Below, one piece after another: positions 13,191 to 26,826 of a stretch of DNA of 64,000 nucleotides. The stretch lies in the NCBI GenBank assembly GCA_963930655.1, contig OZ005610.1:10793001-10857000 (forward strand). Direction: 5' to 3'. The DNA is from Myrica gale. Lineage: Eukaryota > Streptophyta > Magnoliopsida > Fagales > Myricaceae. Within the stretch, counting starts at the first letter, position 1. Each line of letters opens with the position of its first letter. A program made the translations under genes and the position numbers. The notes beneath the pieces are model-generated. The model worked only from the letters and a program-made list of their open reading frames with translations, had not been told where the DNA came from and did not search any database.

Positions 13191-16100
13191 CCCCCTCAAG
13201 TTGGATCGTAAATATTGATAATTTCCAACTTGTAGATAAAATCATCGAAATTTTGTCGAGACAACCCTTTTGTGAAGATGTCCGCAGTTTGCTCTTTTGT
13301 AGGAACATAGGTCATACATATGATTTCATCTTCAACATTTTCCTTGATGAAATGTCTGTCCACTTCTACATGTTTGGTTCGGTCATGCTGAATTGGATTG
13401 AGCGAAATATTGATGGCTGCTTTGTTATCACAGTAGAGTTTGATTGAAAATTTTACTATGGCATGTAGTTCTTCTAAGAGTTTCTTTAACCACAGTCCTA
13501 CACACATCCCCTGTGCAACTGCTCTGAATTCAGCTTCTGCACTACTTCTGGCCACTACATTCTGTTTCTTGCTTCTCCAAGTTACCAAGTTTCCCCATAC
13601 AAAGGTGCAATATCCGATAGTAGACCTTCTATCTTCTGCTGAACCTGCTCAATCAGCATCTGTGAAGATCTCCACTTCTTTGCTTTCATTTTTCTTGAAG
13701 AATAGTCCTCTGCCCAAAGCGCCCTTGAGATTTCTAAGAATTTTGTACACAGCTTCTAGGTGAGTTTCCTTTGGTTAATGCATGTGTTGGCTCATCACAC
13801 TAACTACAAATGCAATGTCAGGTCTAGTATGTGATAAGTATATCATCTTGCCAACTAGTCTTTGATATCTGTCTTTTTCTTCCGGGCTTCCAATGTCTTC
13901 TACTCTTTTTCTTGCTACTATAGGTCTGTCACTTGGTTTACATCCAAGCATGTCAGTCTCGATTAGAAGATCAAGGATATACTTTCGTTGAGATACACTA
14001 ATGCCTTTTTTTGATCTAGTAACTTCCATTCCTAAGAAGTATCACATTTGTCCTAGGCTATTTTACCTCAAATTCAGTAGCTAAAACTTTCTCCAGTCTA
14101 TCCATCTCTACTATATTATCTCCAGTCAAGATTATGTCATCGACATATACAATTAGAATTGTTTTTCTCCCATCTTCAGATTGCCGGACAAACATAGTGT
14201 GATCTGATTGCCCATGCTGATATCCTTGACTCTTTACCACTTTGGCAAATTTATCGAACCATGCTCTTGGTCTCTGTTTAAGGCCATATAGAGACTTCTT
14301 GAGTTTGTACACTCGATCTTCTTCATCAGTTTTACAAAAACATGGTGGTATTGTCATGAAGACTTTTTCTTCTAATTCTTCATTCATAAATGTGTTCTTA
14401 ATGTCAAATTGTTGGAGAGGCCAATCCAAATTGACTGCCAAAGACAAGAGAACCCGAATTATATTCAACTTTATCACAGCTGCAAACACCTTTGTGTATT
14501 CAATGCCCTGGGTTTGTGTATACCCTTTTGGAACAATACTGGCTTTGTACCTTTCTATAGTCCCATTAGCTTTATATTTCAAGGTGAACACCCAACGAGT
14601 TTCTTTCCTCTCAGTAAATCCATTACATCCCAAGTTCTTTTTTTTTTGCCAAGGCCCTCATTTCTTCCATTACTGCCTCTTTCCATTTGGGAACCTTCAA
14701 GGCTTCCTGAATATCTTTTGGAATTTCTGCACTGTCAAGGTTAGAAGTAAAAACATGAACCTTTGTAGACAGAGCGTTATAAGACATAAATTTCGAGAGA
14801 GAATGGAGAGTACATGACCGAAGTTGTTTTCTAATAGCAATGGGTAAATCAATATCATAGGACTCAGACGTACTTGATTTGGAAGGAGACTCATGGAAAA
14901 TTGGAACTATTACCAGTTCTAACTCTTTTGTTGCCTCAGGTATGAGATTCTCTATGTCATTTGGTTTTGGCTTCCTTGAATAAACAAGTATCTCTTTGTC
15001 ATTTCGTTTTTTTACATCTCCTCTTGAGTTCAAGTGTCCTTCTATAAGTGGCATATTAAAATGAGAAGGTATGACAAATTCGGTGTTTATGGCAGGGTCA
15101 GTGTTTGGGACAGGCTCAGGAAGAGAGAGATCGAAGTCCAAAAACCAAGCTTCACTCAAATGCTCCCTCTGAAGAGAAGGCTTTTGGAAGTAAGAAGTGT
15201 TTTCAAAGAATGTAACATCAAGGCTAACAAAGACCTTTTTTTGTGGAGGGATCATAACACTTGTACCCCTTTTGAGTAGAAGAATATCCTATGAAAATAC
15301 ACTTAATAGCTCGAGGATCTAATTTGCTGCAATGATGAGAATGAACATGGACAAAGGCGGTACAACCAAACACTCTAAGAGATAGACTAGAGTTAACGCG
15401 AGAGGTAGGAAAATATTGCTGAAATTTTTGGAGAGGTGTTACAAAGGAAAGAACACGGCTAGGCATTCTATTGATGAGATAGGTAGATGTCAAAATGACA
15501 TCACCCCAGAACATTTTTGGTATATTCGTAGTATGCAGCAAGGCACAAGCAGCTTCGAGGAGGTGTCTATTTTTGCTTTCGACAACACTTGTTGTTGGGG
15601 GTGTCAACGCATGAACATTGATGAATTATCCCATGCTTGAGGAGATAATCTCCTAAGATAGAATTGAAGTATTCTATGCCATTATCAATGCGCAGAATTT
15701 AAATTTGAGTATGGAATTGTGTTTGAATCATGGAATGAAAATTGATAAATATAGAACGAACATCAGTTTTTTCTTTCAATAGATAAACTCAACAAATGCG
15801 AGTATGATCATCAATAAATGTAACAAACCATTTTGTGTGAGTACGAGTAAGAGTACTAGAAGTACCCCATAGATCACTGTGAATCATGGTGAACGTTTGG
15901 GATGGTTTGTATTGGGATTTTGGGAACGAGGTACGCTGATGCTTCGCAAGTTCATAGATTTCACACTGAAAATCAAAGGTGATTTTATTCGAAAAAAATG
16001 GAAGGAAACAACCATCTCAAATATTGAGAATTTAGATGACCCATTCTAAAATGCCATAACAAAATTTCATTATCCCTAGAGAAAGATGTAGAATCACAAA

Positions 16101-17615
16101 TGACAGTTTGACGTTGTTCACTCACTGTAGCCTCCTCAAAGTAGTAAATTCCCTCACACTTCTTAACATTGCCAATCGTCTTCCCCGATAATAGGTCCTG
16201 AAAAACACAATGATATAGAAGAAATTTAGCCGATCAATTGAATGTTTTCGTTAACTGACTAATGGACAACATATTGCAAGACAAATTTGGAACATGAAGG
16301 ACAAAGTCCAGTTTTATAGAGTTAGAGAGTTGAATACTCCATTTTTCTACAACAGACAAAAGGGAGTCATCTGCAATTTTAACTTTGAGATTTCAAGCAC
16401 AAGGTGAGTAAGAGGAAAAAAAGGTGATAAGAATCAGTCATGTGATCAGAAGCGCCTGAGTCAATTATCCAAGGATGTTTGAATCGGGAGGTACTCAGTG
16501 CACTGGGAAAATTACCTTTATGTGCTAAAGAGGTGGAAACAATATTCTGGGAAGACTGACCAGAGGTTTGGAAGCTGGAAAACAATTTGTGTAATTGTTC
16601 CAGATATTCAGAATTGAAGCCGTCATTATAGGAATTGTGTGCTGCCTGGGATTGCGCTGGTAGGTGCTCGATAGTGGCTTAATAGCCTTGAGTGCGATTG
16701 CCTTGCCTCGGTTTCCAATCTGTAAGTTTCCCGTGAAGCTCCCAGCAATTGTCCTTTTTGTGGCCAGTTTTGCAACAATGGTCAGCTTTTGCCCTTATTT
16801 TGTTTTGGGCTGGACCCAGTTCTTGGGCCTTTAGAAACCAAGGCTGATATTTCAGACCCATTACGCTCGAGAGAATTGTTTTCCATCAGCATAACTCTCC
16901 GTCGATTCTCCTCACGATGTACTTCAGCAAAGACTCCGAAAGTTGAAGGCAGAGGACATCGGCCGAGGATCTTGCCTCTTACGTCATCCAATTCGCAGTT
17001 GATACCAGCAAGGAATTTGTACACTTGCTCGGTTTCAAGCTTCTTTTTGTACCCAGCACTGTCGCTTGAACATGCCCAGTCCTCTTCAAAACTCAGATCG
17101 AGTTCCTGCAATAGAGTTTGCATCTTCGTGTAGTTTGTGACGTCCCTTTCTCCTTGCTTCATTTTCCATAAGCGGATCTTAATTTTGAAGATCTGAGAAG
17201 AGTTTTCAACATCAAACTGCATCCCAAACATCTTTCACCGTCGGCAAGAATAGATAGGTTTTTCCTATTAAGGGCTTCATGGAATTCACAAGCCAAGCTG
17301 TCACCAATGAATTCTCTGATTTCCACTTTTGTAGAGAGACACCATCGGTTGGCTTCTTTGTCTCACCGATAAGGTAACCCAATTTTTTTTATCGTCAATC
17401 ACAAGTTTAAATTGACTGAGCCCACTCACGATAGTTTTTACCTTTCAGTTTCTCCACCGTGAGTTCAAAGGACGAGTTATCGAGTCCACTGGAACCCATG
17501 GTGGAGATAGTTGTTGTCTCACTATCGAGAGTTTCAGAGGTCACCGACCCTTTGCTATTGACGGATTCTTCCAAAATTGATAACTAGGTTTAGAGTGAAC
17601 CTGACTCTGATACAA

Positions 17616-17803
17616 TGAAAACAAAATAAATTTTTTCTGTATTTCGTGAATGAATAATTGTACATGCGAGATTTGTCTCTATTTATAAAATAATAGAGAG
17701 ATACAAATAAGGAAATAATTTCCTAAATCTGTCAAAATAAGGAACACAGAACATCTTTTCAATCACAATCTCTAATCACTCCACAATACTCAGGATTGCT
17801 ACA
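17616..17803 (-). repeat. 5' LTR of the Copia fossil
   Basis: 188 bp, TG...CA; the downstream (minus strand) sequence is the primer-binding site. Confidence 0.88.
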
Positions 17804-18399
17804 AAAAGACTAACCGCCCACTGTGAGATGCGTAGAAGGAACGTACCACGATGAAGTGAGGGATCAAAGCTCCTCGAAAATGGGAAACACTATGACATTG
17901 GGAAAAGACTATAAAAGCATAGCACAATGAAGAAGAAAGGTAACTAATTCTTAGGAAATTAAATAGAAAATTATTATACAAAAGTATTGACTTTAGCATC
18001 GGAGGTATCATACCCCGATGTTCGAGGTCATCTTTATTATTTTACAAAATGAATTGTGTGAAGATCGAGATGCATTTACTTCGAGAGTTCTCTGTAAATC
18101 AACTTATTCGTCAAAAGTTGCTCACATATATATATTCTATATATGGTGGGACCGGTATTGGCAGAGAAACTTAAAGGCTATGGTGAAAAAGACAAAAGAC
18201 TCGTTTAGGGTAGGAGAAACTACGAGTTGCTGCAAATATTTCTTATTCTCAAAACGTACGACAACAATCAATTTTATCCCTATATGTCTCTTGTTTGGTG
18301 GCTCAAACAAGGTAATATTTGACTCACTCAAACACAGTCGAAATAATTAAAGCATAGCAGTAAATAAATCATGCACAAGTGCCTCCATCACGTACTTTG

Positions 18400-19025
18400 T
18401 ACCTCTTCACCCACCGATACTCACTAATAGCTTTTGGTTCAAGTTGTGGAACTCCTTCAAAAAATGAGGGCAAAGATGGCTACAACTCTCTTGTAGTTCC
18501 CATTTTTCATTTAAGCAAAGATAGATGAAATACATGATGTATTTGCGCCCCATCTGGAAGATCCAACCTATAAGCAACACTTCCAACTTTATCCAAAATT
18601 TGATATTGTCCAAAAAATGTACTCGCCAACTTTTGATGGGCGCGTCTAAAAAATGAGCTCTATCTATATGGTTGTAGCTTAAGATAGACCCAATCTCCCA
18701 CCACAAAAATATCTTCTCTTCTTCATGTGTCAGCAAATTGCTTTATGCGATTATTTGATTTTTCTAAATTAGCCTTGAGCAGTTTCAATACTTCATCACT
18801 CTATTAGCTCTATATCCACTTCAGCTACTAGAGAAACCCCAGCCAAATAATTAGGTATGGAAGGTGCTTCTCACCCATACAATGCTTAAAAGGCATGGTA
18901 CCTGCAAAACTGTAAAAAGTAGTATTATACCATAATTCAGCCCAAGATAAGAACTGAACCCGAGCTTTTCGAATTTGGCTCACAAAACACTGTACATAAT
19001 GTTCCAAACATCAAGGCGATGTTTG
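18400..19025 (-). mobile_element. Ty3/Gypsy integrase remnant
   Basis: Fossil fragment on the minus strand. Translation in pieces gives the C-terminal integrase region typical of plant Gypsy elements, for example VGDWVYLKLQPYR, FFGQYQILDKVGSVAYRLDL and, upstream of it, SWAELWYNTTFYS. It is broken in several places; no LTRs were recognised, and both edges are approximate. Confidence 0.72.
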
Positions 19026-20885
19026 ACATGTGGTCTAAGTTTAGGATTTAGTTTTGGATTGAGATTCAGTTTTTTTAGCATCTGGATACTAAGCCCACGT
19101 TTGGCCTGCCATATAATCGTAGGCCCGTCTTGAAATGAAGTTAACGTCCTCTTAACACTTTCTCAATTCCACTAGCGTTCGTTACACACTTCCCGTTAAT
19201 GCTCATTTTTTTGGCATCAAGTAAGCTGTCACACACCGTGTTTGTACTTACTCTTTAAACTCGCGTATAGTAACCAAATGTACACAAGCAAAGATTGCAA
19301 GATAGAAACTTTTAGAATCGCTTAAATGCCCTCAAATTTACTTAGCAAAAGACTTATGATTAAAATGAGTACATTTGAAAAAAGGAAATCGTTAAAAATA
19401 TAAATGTTGTTAATCGATTAAAGGACTTGAGCGTAAATAGCAAAATTGTATAAAATATCGTATCATGATAATTTACACTTATTTAGTAAATCTTATTAAC
19501 AAATTAAGTTGAAAATTGATTGGTATCGTAAATAGGTCAATGCGAGATTAAAGGAAATTAATAAGTCTTGTAGAAAGAAATCAAAATAGAGAAATACATA
19601 GCTTTTCCTTTAACTGAACACGGTTTGGTACAAAAGGTCATTCATGAGGACTAAAAAAGAACAGGCCTATGATATACAAAAATGTGAGCTTCTTATAGCC
19701 CACCTAGCCTATACAACCATGTTTCAAAGGATCAAAAATAGTTTGGAAACATTGCCGTCAAAAGAAAGAAACAACTAAGGGTTTACAAAGCAGACCCTGA
19801 TCCTTACTCCTCATCCTCGATATCCGAGTTGAGGTCAATTACACCGTCATCTGGCATACTCGGAGCACCTCCACCGGTGGTGCTGGGGGAGATCGATATA
19901 GGATAACCGGCTCGGGCGGAGCATACACCCAGCCGAGGTCATCATGACAAGGTACAGTGAAGTCCTTCAGGTACCAGTGGGGCTCGTGCTCCACTGTCAC
20001 CTGAAAGTCGTCTGAGATTCACACTCGGATCTGCAAAAACACAACGTACTGACCTACGTGTAAGATCTCTTTGGGCTGTACTATCTCATCGTTCTACTTT
20101 AACAACTAATAGGCAAACACAAACAGAAATGGAAGGAGTTAGTCATACGGACTCAGTAAGCTAGGGGAGGGGGCATGTTATGCATATAACATATAATCCA
20201 TAAACCGAAACGATAAGCATAAATATGATAACTCCTAACAATTATTGAAAAGTAAAAGTGCAATGATACGTGAAATGCACTTCGCTTATCATAAGGGTTC
20301 TTGAGGTATTCCGGTGTCTACTTTGTTCACCCTCAGACCCACTCCCTGTAGTGGGGGTTGCACTCTTCACGAGCTACTGCTGCACCTGACCGAATGTCTC
20401 CTCATTTGGGGTTGTTGATGCCACATGTTCTGATCCAGTTGGCGTGTGCTGGCCCGTAGCATCTTCCGTTTGATCTATAAAGAGTTTTCGAGTAGCATGA
20501 ACCCGTTTGGACGTACAATTTATGGTTACACAAGTCTTCAACTTCATTGTGCGAGGTGTCAGAACTCTTGGGTTATGACGACCCACCCTGCCACTAAGAG
20601 TATTGGGCGTGGTTGAGTCGGCTAGGATAATGTATTCGGGATGAGGACAAGAATTGAAAGCCACATGGCTTGTGTAATCAGGATTAGTGCAGGAATTGAG
20701 AGACATATCTTATGTAATTGAGATGAAAATGGGAATTGACAAACACATGATTGATGTAATCGAGATTGAAATGGGAATCGACAGACACTAGGCTTTCAGC
20801 GCCGTTTTCCCCTGCATGCACATGTGGGGTGAATCGCTGCTCAAGATGATAATGGTTTGCATGAATCTTTCAGGAAGGGCCATAG
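19026..20885. other. Transposon-poor unexplained stretch
   Basis: No gene supported. A minus-strand frame at 20374-20706 (110 codons) has no family I recognise. Another minus-strand stretch at about 19840-20030 reads PHWYLKDFTVPCHDD and ends in a stop; both may be pieces of the Mutator-like gene whose start lies at 21.0-21.4 kb, but that is only position-based inference. Confidence 0.35.
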
Positions 20886-21001
20886 ATGAATGTTGCGAGT
20901 TTTCTAAGTCTGTCTGAGTGTCAACTAACTGCCTCCTTTTCACCTTTATATGGATCGACATTAGCCTCAGCGAAACTTGGTTCTTCTTGGGTCCTCACAT
21001 C

Positions 21002-21457
21002 CTACGATGGTCCCAGGCTAGTAAGTGCAAGTAAGGGGTCTGCGGTCTTAATTATCTTAGCTTCCTTATCAGCATGCTTGACATAGACATTAAGAACATT
21101 TCCCTTCTCCTTGAAGGATCTATTGATTAAGTCGATGACATCCTTATCACTCTTCAGCCTCCTAACAGTGAGCCAATCTTCGTCTTCAAAGGTGTACCAT
21201 AGATCACTTGTGTGTAGATAATAAAGGGCCAAAACTGCATTGCCAATTTCAATTGCGGAAATGAAATTCGGATCCATATTCCCCACCTCATCCACCTTCC
21301 CCCATACATGTATCTGACCCCAACCTCCAAGGAATTGACCACCGTGGTAGACAAGTATCCGTAGCGGTCCTATAAAACCATATAGACAATGTAAACAATC
21401 AAAATTCCTATAATAATATAGCAATGAAGACATGTGATCCTTACTTACGTCAATCAC
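21002..21457 (-). pseudogene. Mutator-like transposase fragment, N-terminal PB1-like domain
   Basis: The minus-strand frame of 151 codons contains VYHGGQFL...VWGKVDEVGNMDPNFIS and SDKDVIDLINR...LNVYVKHADKEAKI. This spacing is that of the PB1-like domain found at the N terminus of plant MuDR transposases (typically HHGGRF...GGKVD...D.D..S..E, then a DKDV block and VYVEH). The zinc-finger and DDE catalytic parts were not seen, so this is a leftover piece. No inverted ends with 9-bp duplications were found around it. Confidence 0.6.
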
Positions 21458-22131
21458 GAAACAAACTTATATTAGCAACTATACAGAGAAACACTTTTTT
21501 CAATGCACAATGAACCAATGAACTACATGTGAATGCTGTACAGAGGAAAATAAGAATTAGCACACGTTTTCTATAAATACCTATAGTCCAAATAAGAACT
21601 AGCACACATTGTTTATGATCTAAAAATATCTCTATAAGATCTATAGTCCAAATAAATAAGCACATGTTTTCTATAAAAGAAAGTATTCTCATACAACCAT
21701 ATAGAATGCTTAATTAAACAAACAAAACATAAGTACATAAAGGAAACAACACAAAATGATTTCACACCAAATACACATTTATGTGAAAAGAAACAAGACA
21801 ATCATGACAAAATCTATTCAATTGAAACTTAAGGACCTACAATTTTTATATGCGACAAGAAAAAACGACAAGAAAACAATTACTAAAGAGAGACACGTGT
21901 GTTCAAAAGTGGGTTTGCACTAAAAGACACCAAACACACAATGAAAAAGTGTTTGACAATATCCAATATCCCGACACAATCATAAAATGTGGCCCTACCT
22001 TCCGACATTGAAGGCAACAGCTCCTACTTCCCTGAGTTTAAAAGAATGGGTATTTGAAACTGAACTTGCTCTTGGTTCTTTGAAAATGTGGGTCTTTCAA
22101 TATTGTGCTCCTCCAAGTTGACCTGGACTAG

Positions 22132-22333
22132 GTTGTGTTTGAGTGTTAAAATTTTAGGGATGTTAAAATTTTAGGTTATTGGATTTGGTGAAAAAGTGAA
22201 GAGAGTGATGATTTTTAATATTTATTATAGTGAAAAGTAATGATGTGATGGAGAGAGAGACAAAGATTATATTGTAATTTTTTGTCGTGTTAAAATTTTA
22301 GGAAGTGTAAAATTTTAGTAAACAAACATAGCA
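22132..22333. mobile_element. Small MITE-like element
   Basis: Left end GTTGTGTTTGAGTG and right end TTTACTAAAC...CATAGC are roughly inverted, with the phrase TTAAAATTTTAG repeated on both sides. A similar piece in the other orientation is at about 48712-48885. The target duplication is unclear. Confidence 0.45.
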
Positions 22334-24055
22334 TGAATATAATCGTTGAAACTAGTTTGGTAAAGAGATTAAATTTAGTATGGGTAAGCTTGAAAATGAG
22401 ATTGAATAATTCCTTAGATGGCTTTGACGAGATCGTAGCTCAACAAAGTATGGAAAATCGATCTATAACTTCGACCTAGATTATGACACAACGTTATGTA
22501 GCATATCGCACTACGGCTTCGACCCAGATCGTGATACACACAAGCTAGGGCACACTAGCGCAAGAAAGGGGGATGAATGATGGGAGTAGGGTTGCAATCA
22601 AAACACTTTAAGAGATTTTTAGAGTTAAGACATAAACTGTGCGCTCCTAAAGTGAGCAAAACGGTGCACTTACATTAGTGGTTCACAATGTTGTGCGTCG
22701 TTTTACGAGGTGGGCTATTGAGTGGATTGATGACGTGGAAAAAATAGAGTGACGTGGCAAAAAAGTTGATGTGTTTGTGCTCCCGTTAATATAGCTAACG
22801 GTTCAGTGACAGAATGACCAATTATTAACAAGGATCATAAGTTAATGACTGAAAAATTAAATTCTGAATTCTAATAAATAATTCGTAAAAGAGAGTAAAA
22901 CCTAAGGATTAAAATTAAATTTCTCCATTCTTAAACAAGAAATAAAATCCCTCCAAAACACTTAACAATATTACATGATGCTAACAAACCAACTTCTTAC
23001 TGAACTATGTTTTCTCAAAATGACAAATGCTTCGCAACAGCCCCAATCTGATAATTCTCCATAATGTCATATATATATCCTTCAAACAACACCTACCTTA
23101 CCCCCTACTCTCACAAGCTCTCAGCAAACACATTTCATTTAAATTTTAAGAGGAAAATAAAAAAATTGAGTTGAAAATCACTATCCAAACACACCCCAAA
23201 TTTTGATCTTACAACCCAAATGACATAACAGGAAAGGTTCATTAATATATGACAATATATGACATGTATACAAGGTCTTTTGAAAACAAATTTTATTTTA
23301 ATTAAAATACTTAGTTTCCAAATTTATTTAAACCATGCTAGTAATGTTTTCTCCTCTAAATTCATTAGATAAACATAACCTAAATTGTGGCATAACAAAA
23401 ACTGAAAAAGTTATCATATACAACAAGCTATTTGGTTAGGAATCATGCAAAAACAAATCCAATTCCTTACATATCTACCACTCTTAGCACACCATTATGA
23501 CAACGGATTAAATCCAATTAAAGATTGTTAAATCATTGACCTTTTCACCACACTTGAAACATAAAAATGATGGGCTAGACATTTATTGGCCCACTTAACT
23601 ATGCCAACCCAACGAGGGCGTGATAATCTCACAAGGAAGGCTCCAGAGAGTAAAGGGGGACCAGTAGGCCCCATTTCGCATGTAGGAGGCCAAAGCTTGG
23701 TAGGTCCCTTTGCCAACGTCGTAGGCCTGCAAAGGTCTCTTCATCTGCAGTGTTAGGCCTCACCGGCAAAAAGGAAACTTCCTCCACAGGATGAGCTTTT
23801 CATGGCCAATCCTATCAACAATACAAGGTCATTGACTAAGGGAAAGTCGTCCGCTTCCATGGATAGCGAACTCCTGAGAACCAGAAAAGGAGGAAGTTTG
23901 TTGAGGAAAATGTACAATAGTCACTTCTTCCATCCATTTTGCCACAGAACACCCCTCCACCCGCAGAGAAAATAATCGAAAAGGAGGCCTACGAAAAGTA
24001 GGGGAGGGGGTGCAACGTTCATTTTACCACTTACTTCTACATTGTACGCAAAACC

Positions 24056-24099
<44 letters not shown>

Positions 24100-24514
24100 C
24101 CCAGGTATGCACCAATACTCAGAGTGAAATTTTACTAGTAGTTCTCTTCTCCACAAATACGCTCCCTAACTTAAGCATGGGAGGCAAACCCCACAAGGAA
24201 GCTATGTCCGTATCTCTTTGTTTTTCACGCCCCCTACCCATGAGAAGCTCACTTGCAACCCGTAGCTCATCAGGTGCTCCAAATAATTTTCAGCATCATA
24301 AAAAAAACAAGGTTTAACCTCGGTAAGTTAAAATGGAAAAGTTGTTATCCTTAATCTAGCATTCTAAAGCCACTCGTGTACTTAATGCCTTGAAAAAGGG
24401 TAGACTTTTTACCTGCACACTCAGATTCTAGACATAATACATCATTCATTCTAAATTTATGATTTTTCCATAAAATATCATGCTTATCAACGGTGAAAAG
24501 ACAAAGGTTATATA
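22334..24514. other. Gene-free intergenic stretch
   Basis: I see no gene. It includes a (TA)n microsatellite at 24059-24098. Short frames near 23528-23716 and 23921-24317 look random. Confidence 0.5.
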
Positions 24515-24734
24515 GGTGGTGTTTGTAGACCAAAATTTCGAAATGTAGTAAAAATTGAGGTGTATTATAGATTTATTAAATTTTGAATGAAATAAATAAA
24601 TTAAACAATATAATTTTATAAGAATTAGTTAAAGAAATAAAGATAGATTATTTGAATGAATTTTTTTTATATTTAGTACGATGAAAATAGAATATTTCAA
24701 AGAAGATAGAACTAAAATGGTTTGTAAACCCACC
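24515..24734. mobile_element. MITE with GGTGG...CCACC ends
   Basis: Inverted ends GGTGGTGTTTGTAGACC and, on the right, the complement of GGTGGGTTTACAAACC. TATA flanks both sides. It is 220 bp, very AT-rich inside and non-coding. Confidence 0.6.
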
Positions 24735-24808
24735 TATATTCTCTACTAGCAGAGTGATTGATATATTTTCAACCTGTCACGTACGATAATATAATAAAAA
24801 AAAATTAG

Positions 24809-25113
24809 GGTTATGTTCGTTTCCTACATTTTTTCAGGATTCAAATACATTCATAAAACTACCACCGAACATATTCAGAATTCAAACACAAACATCAATA
24901 CATTTTACACAATCTTTAACAACTTTTTACTTTTTTATTCAACCTAAATTTTATCTCTTTATACTTTTTCACATAACTTCAATATTTTTTATTAAACAGT
25001 TACATCGAATCATTTCTCTCTCCACTTTACACAAACACCAATAAAATACTATTCAACATAAATATTCACAACTTCTCTAAAATCCTACATTTTTACTCAA
25101 ACCCAACATAACC
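24809..25113. mobile_element. Harbinger/Tourist-type MITE, copy 1
   Basis: Ends GGTTATGTTCG and the complement of GGTTATGTTGG; a 3-bp duplication TAG at 24806-24808 and 25114-25116. The internal sequence aligns along almost its full length, in reverse orientation, with 37794-38120 (shared words include AACATTTAACAC-like and CATTCATAAAACTA). 3-bp duplications fit PIF/Harbinger. Confidence 0.75.
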
Positions 25114-26826
25114 TAGACTTTTTAACTCTTCTAATTGAAGATTCGTGCTAATAACAAATTGCGACTATCGGTGATCCAAATAGTGCTTTGGGTTTGCCAT
25201 GTGAGGAGTTATGGGTAGCATGAGAGATTGTTGTCTGCTCGTTGCTTCTACTTTTTTGTTTTGGTTTAGTGGGATTTGAATATGTGCCCCCGCGCCCATG
25301 TTCTCTAGTGGGATTTGTGCTTATCTCAAACTCCAGCTTTGAATTGGTGTAATTCGGAGAAAGACTGAGAGAGTAGAGTGTGTCTTGCCCCTGCAATTCG
25401 GTCACATATCCTCGTCCGGTTGGTTGGGATAGCCACGAGCATCCCTCACTCTCTATAGTCAAGGTGATTGTGACAGTGAATCTAGATAGGGAAATGCTAT
25501 GCATCCCAAATCTTGTCCCGAAAGTGACGTGGCCAGTGTTTTTAATGAGATGTGCGAGGCTAACCGGGTTTGACAAATAAAGACCGCTCAAGCCTACCGG
25601 GTTTATGAAATCCAAACCGCCACTCCTCATTTCATACTTTCCTCATTAAAGACAATGCCATCCTCATTTCACGCACTCCTCTTTTCACGCACTGGACTTT
25701 TGGATATGTATGGTAGAAACTTAAGTGCTTGAAACTGGACTTAGCATTTAACGATTAGCAGTTTCTTCAGTATAATCCTCTGTAATTCGGCAATTCTCAG
25801 TGATCCCCATTGTCCAGCCATTGATATGGCTTTAAAGCTTTTTTTTATGAGAGCATCTAATGGCGAGTTAGTATGTCAAAATGGCAAGCAAAGAAGTTGT
25901 ACTTCAATGAAAGTGAATTCATCTTCAACTTTTGATCTTATGCCATATGGTATTGAGGATTTGCAACCAATCTGAGAACAGGGTACTAGTCCTGTATGTT
26001 GCATCAAGCAATTTGTAGGGGAAACCTAAGATACTAACATTGAGGGGACCGGATGGGAGAGGCTATAAGGTTGGATTCGCATCTGGGGCATCTCGATTAG
26101 GCCGGGGTCTTGCAAAAGTGAGGTTGGGAGAGGCTATAAGGGTGGGCGACAACCAAATATATTCATAGGCTCGACGAGGGAGTCAACCAAGACAAGTTTG
26201 TTCTTGCATTCATACAAAGGCTTTCCCAAAGTACATATGGAAATACTACCACTGAGGTTTGGCTCAAAAGTGATTGAGAAATCAAAATGGGAAATGCCTC
26301 GCTAGTCAGAAGATAAAATAAGGTGTTGAATTATCATCGCCTTAACTTCTCAGATTGTTTCCACAAACCCGCATCCCAAATTAAAGTAAAACTTCCGGAA
26401 AAACATATTAGAAATATGTCAAAAACAGGGCATAAACAGAACGGTAATAATAATAATAATAATAACGGTAAAATATGTTTACGAACTTGGCTGCTTAATG
26501 AAAGGACACGAACAACAGTAACAGCTGCGCACAGATATGGCACGAGGTTGGGGCAAGTTTTTTGGCTTTGATAAATGAATCAGCAGCTAGAGTTCTCCCT
26601 AATGGTTTTGCAGGAACTGCAGCTTAGCAAACCAAACAGACCCCACCGAGAATTTCTCTTAGCAAACCAAATGTTGTTCTTCCATGATTTTCTACACTAA
26701 AAAATAAAGCAGTTGGACATAGCAAATTGAGAATACGTTTAATTGGCTCCTTGCGAAGAATATTTACAAGTGCACAGATCATCATTACAAAATAAAATCT
26801 GACCAAACAAAGGACGTTATTTGATA

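Larger units (their letters stand above)
13008..17803 (-). mobile_element. Ty1/Copia retrotransposon fossil, two LTRs
   Basis: Fossil on the minus strand. LTRs are at 17616-17803 (5') and 13008-13190 (3'), starting TG and ending CA, about 85-90% alike by eye, so an old insertion of some millions of years. A 5-bp target duplication AAAAG flanks it (13003-13007, 17804-17808). Next to the 5' LTR is a primer-binding site resembling the initiator-Met type, and next to the 3' LTR a G-rich purine tract. The Copia order can be followed: gag with a CCHC knuckle (about 16.7-17.2 kb), protease with DSGASDHMT (about 16.5 kb), integrase (about 15.2-15.7 kb), reverse transcriptase with YVDD (about 13.8-14.6 kb), RNase H (13.2-13.6 kb). 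It is broken in roughly half a dozen places and cannot be active. Confidence 0.92.

Noticed and set aside
14242-14817. 191-codon plus-strand frame
   Set aside because: Antisense shadow of the Copia reverse transcriptase region.
20374-20706. 110-codon minus-strand frame
   Set aside because: No recognisable domain; may belong to the decayed Mutator-like gene, but that cannot be shown.
24042-24317. Frame with (IY)n repeat
   Set aside because: Translation of the (TA)n microsatellite.
25148-25630. 160-codon open frame on the minus strand
   Set aside because: It runs across the left border of the Mutator-like element, half in the inverted repeat and half in flanking DNA, so it is not an ancestral gene; no family likeness.
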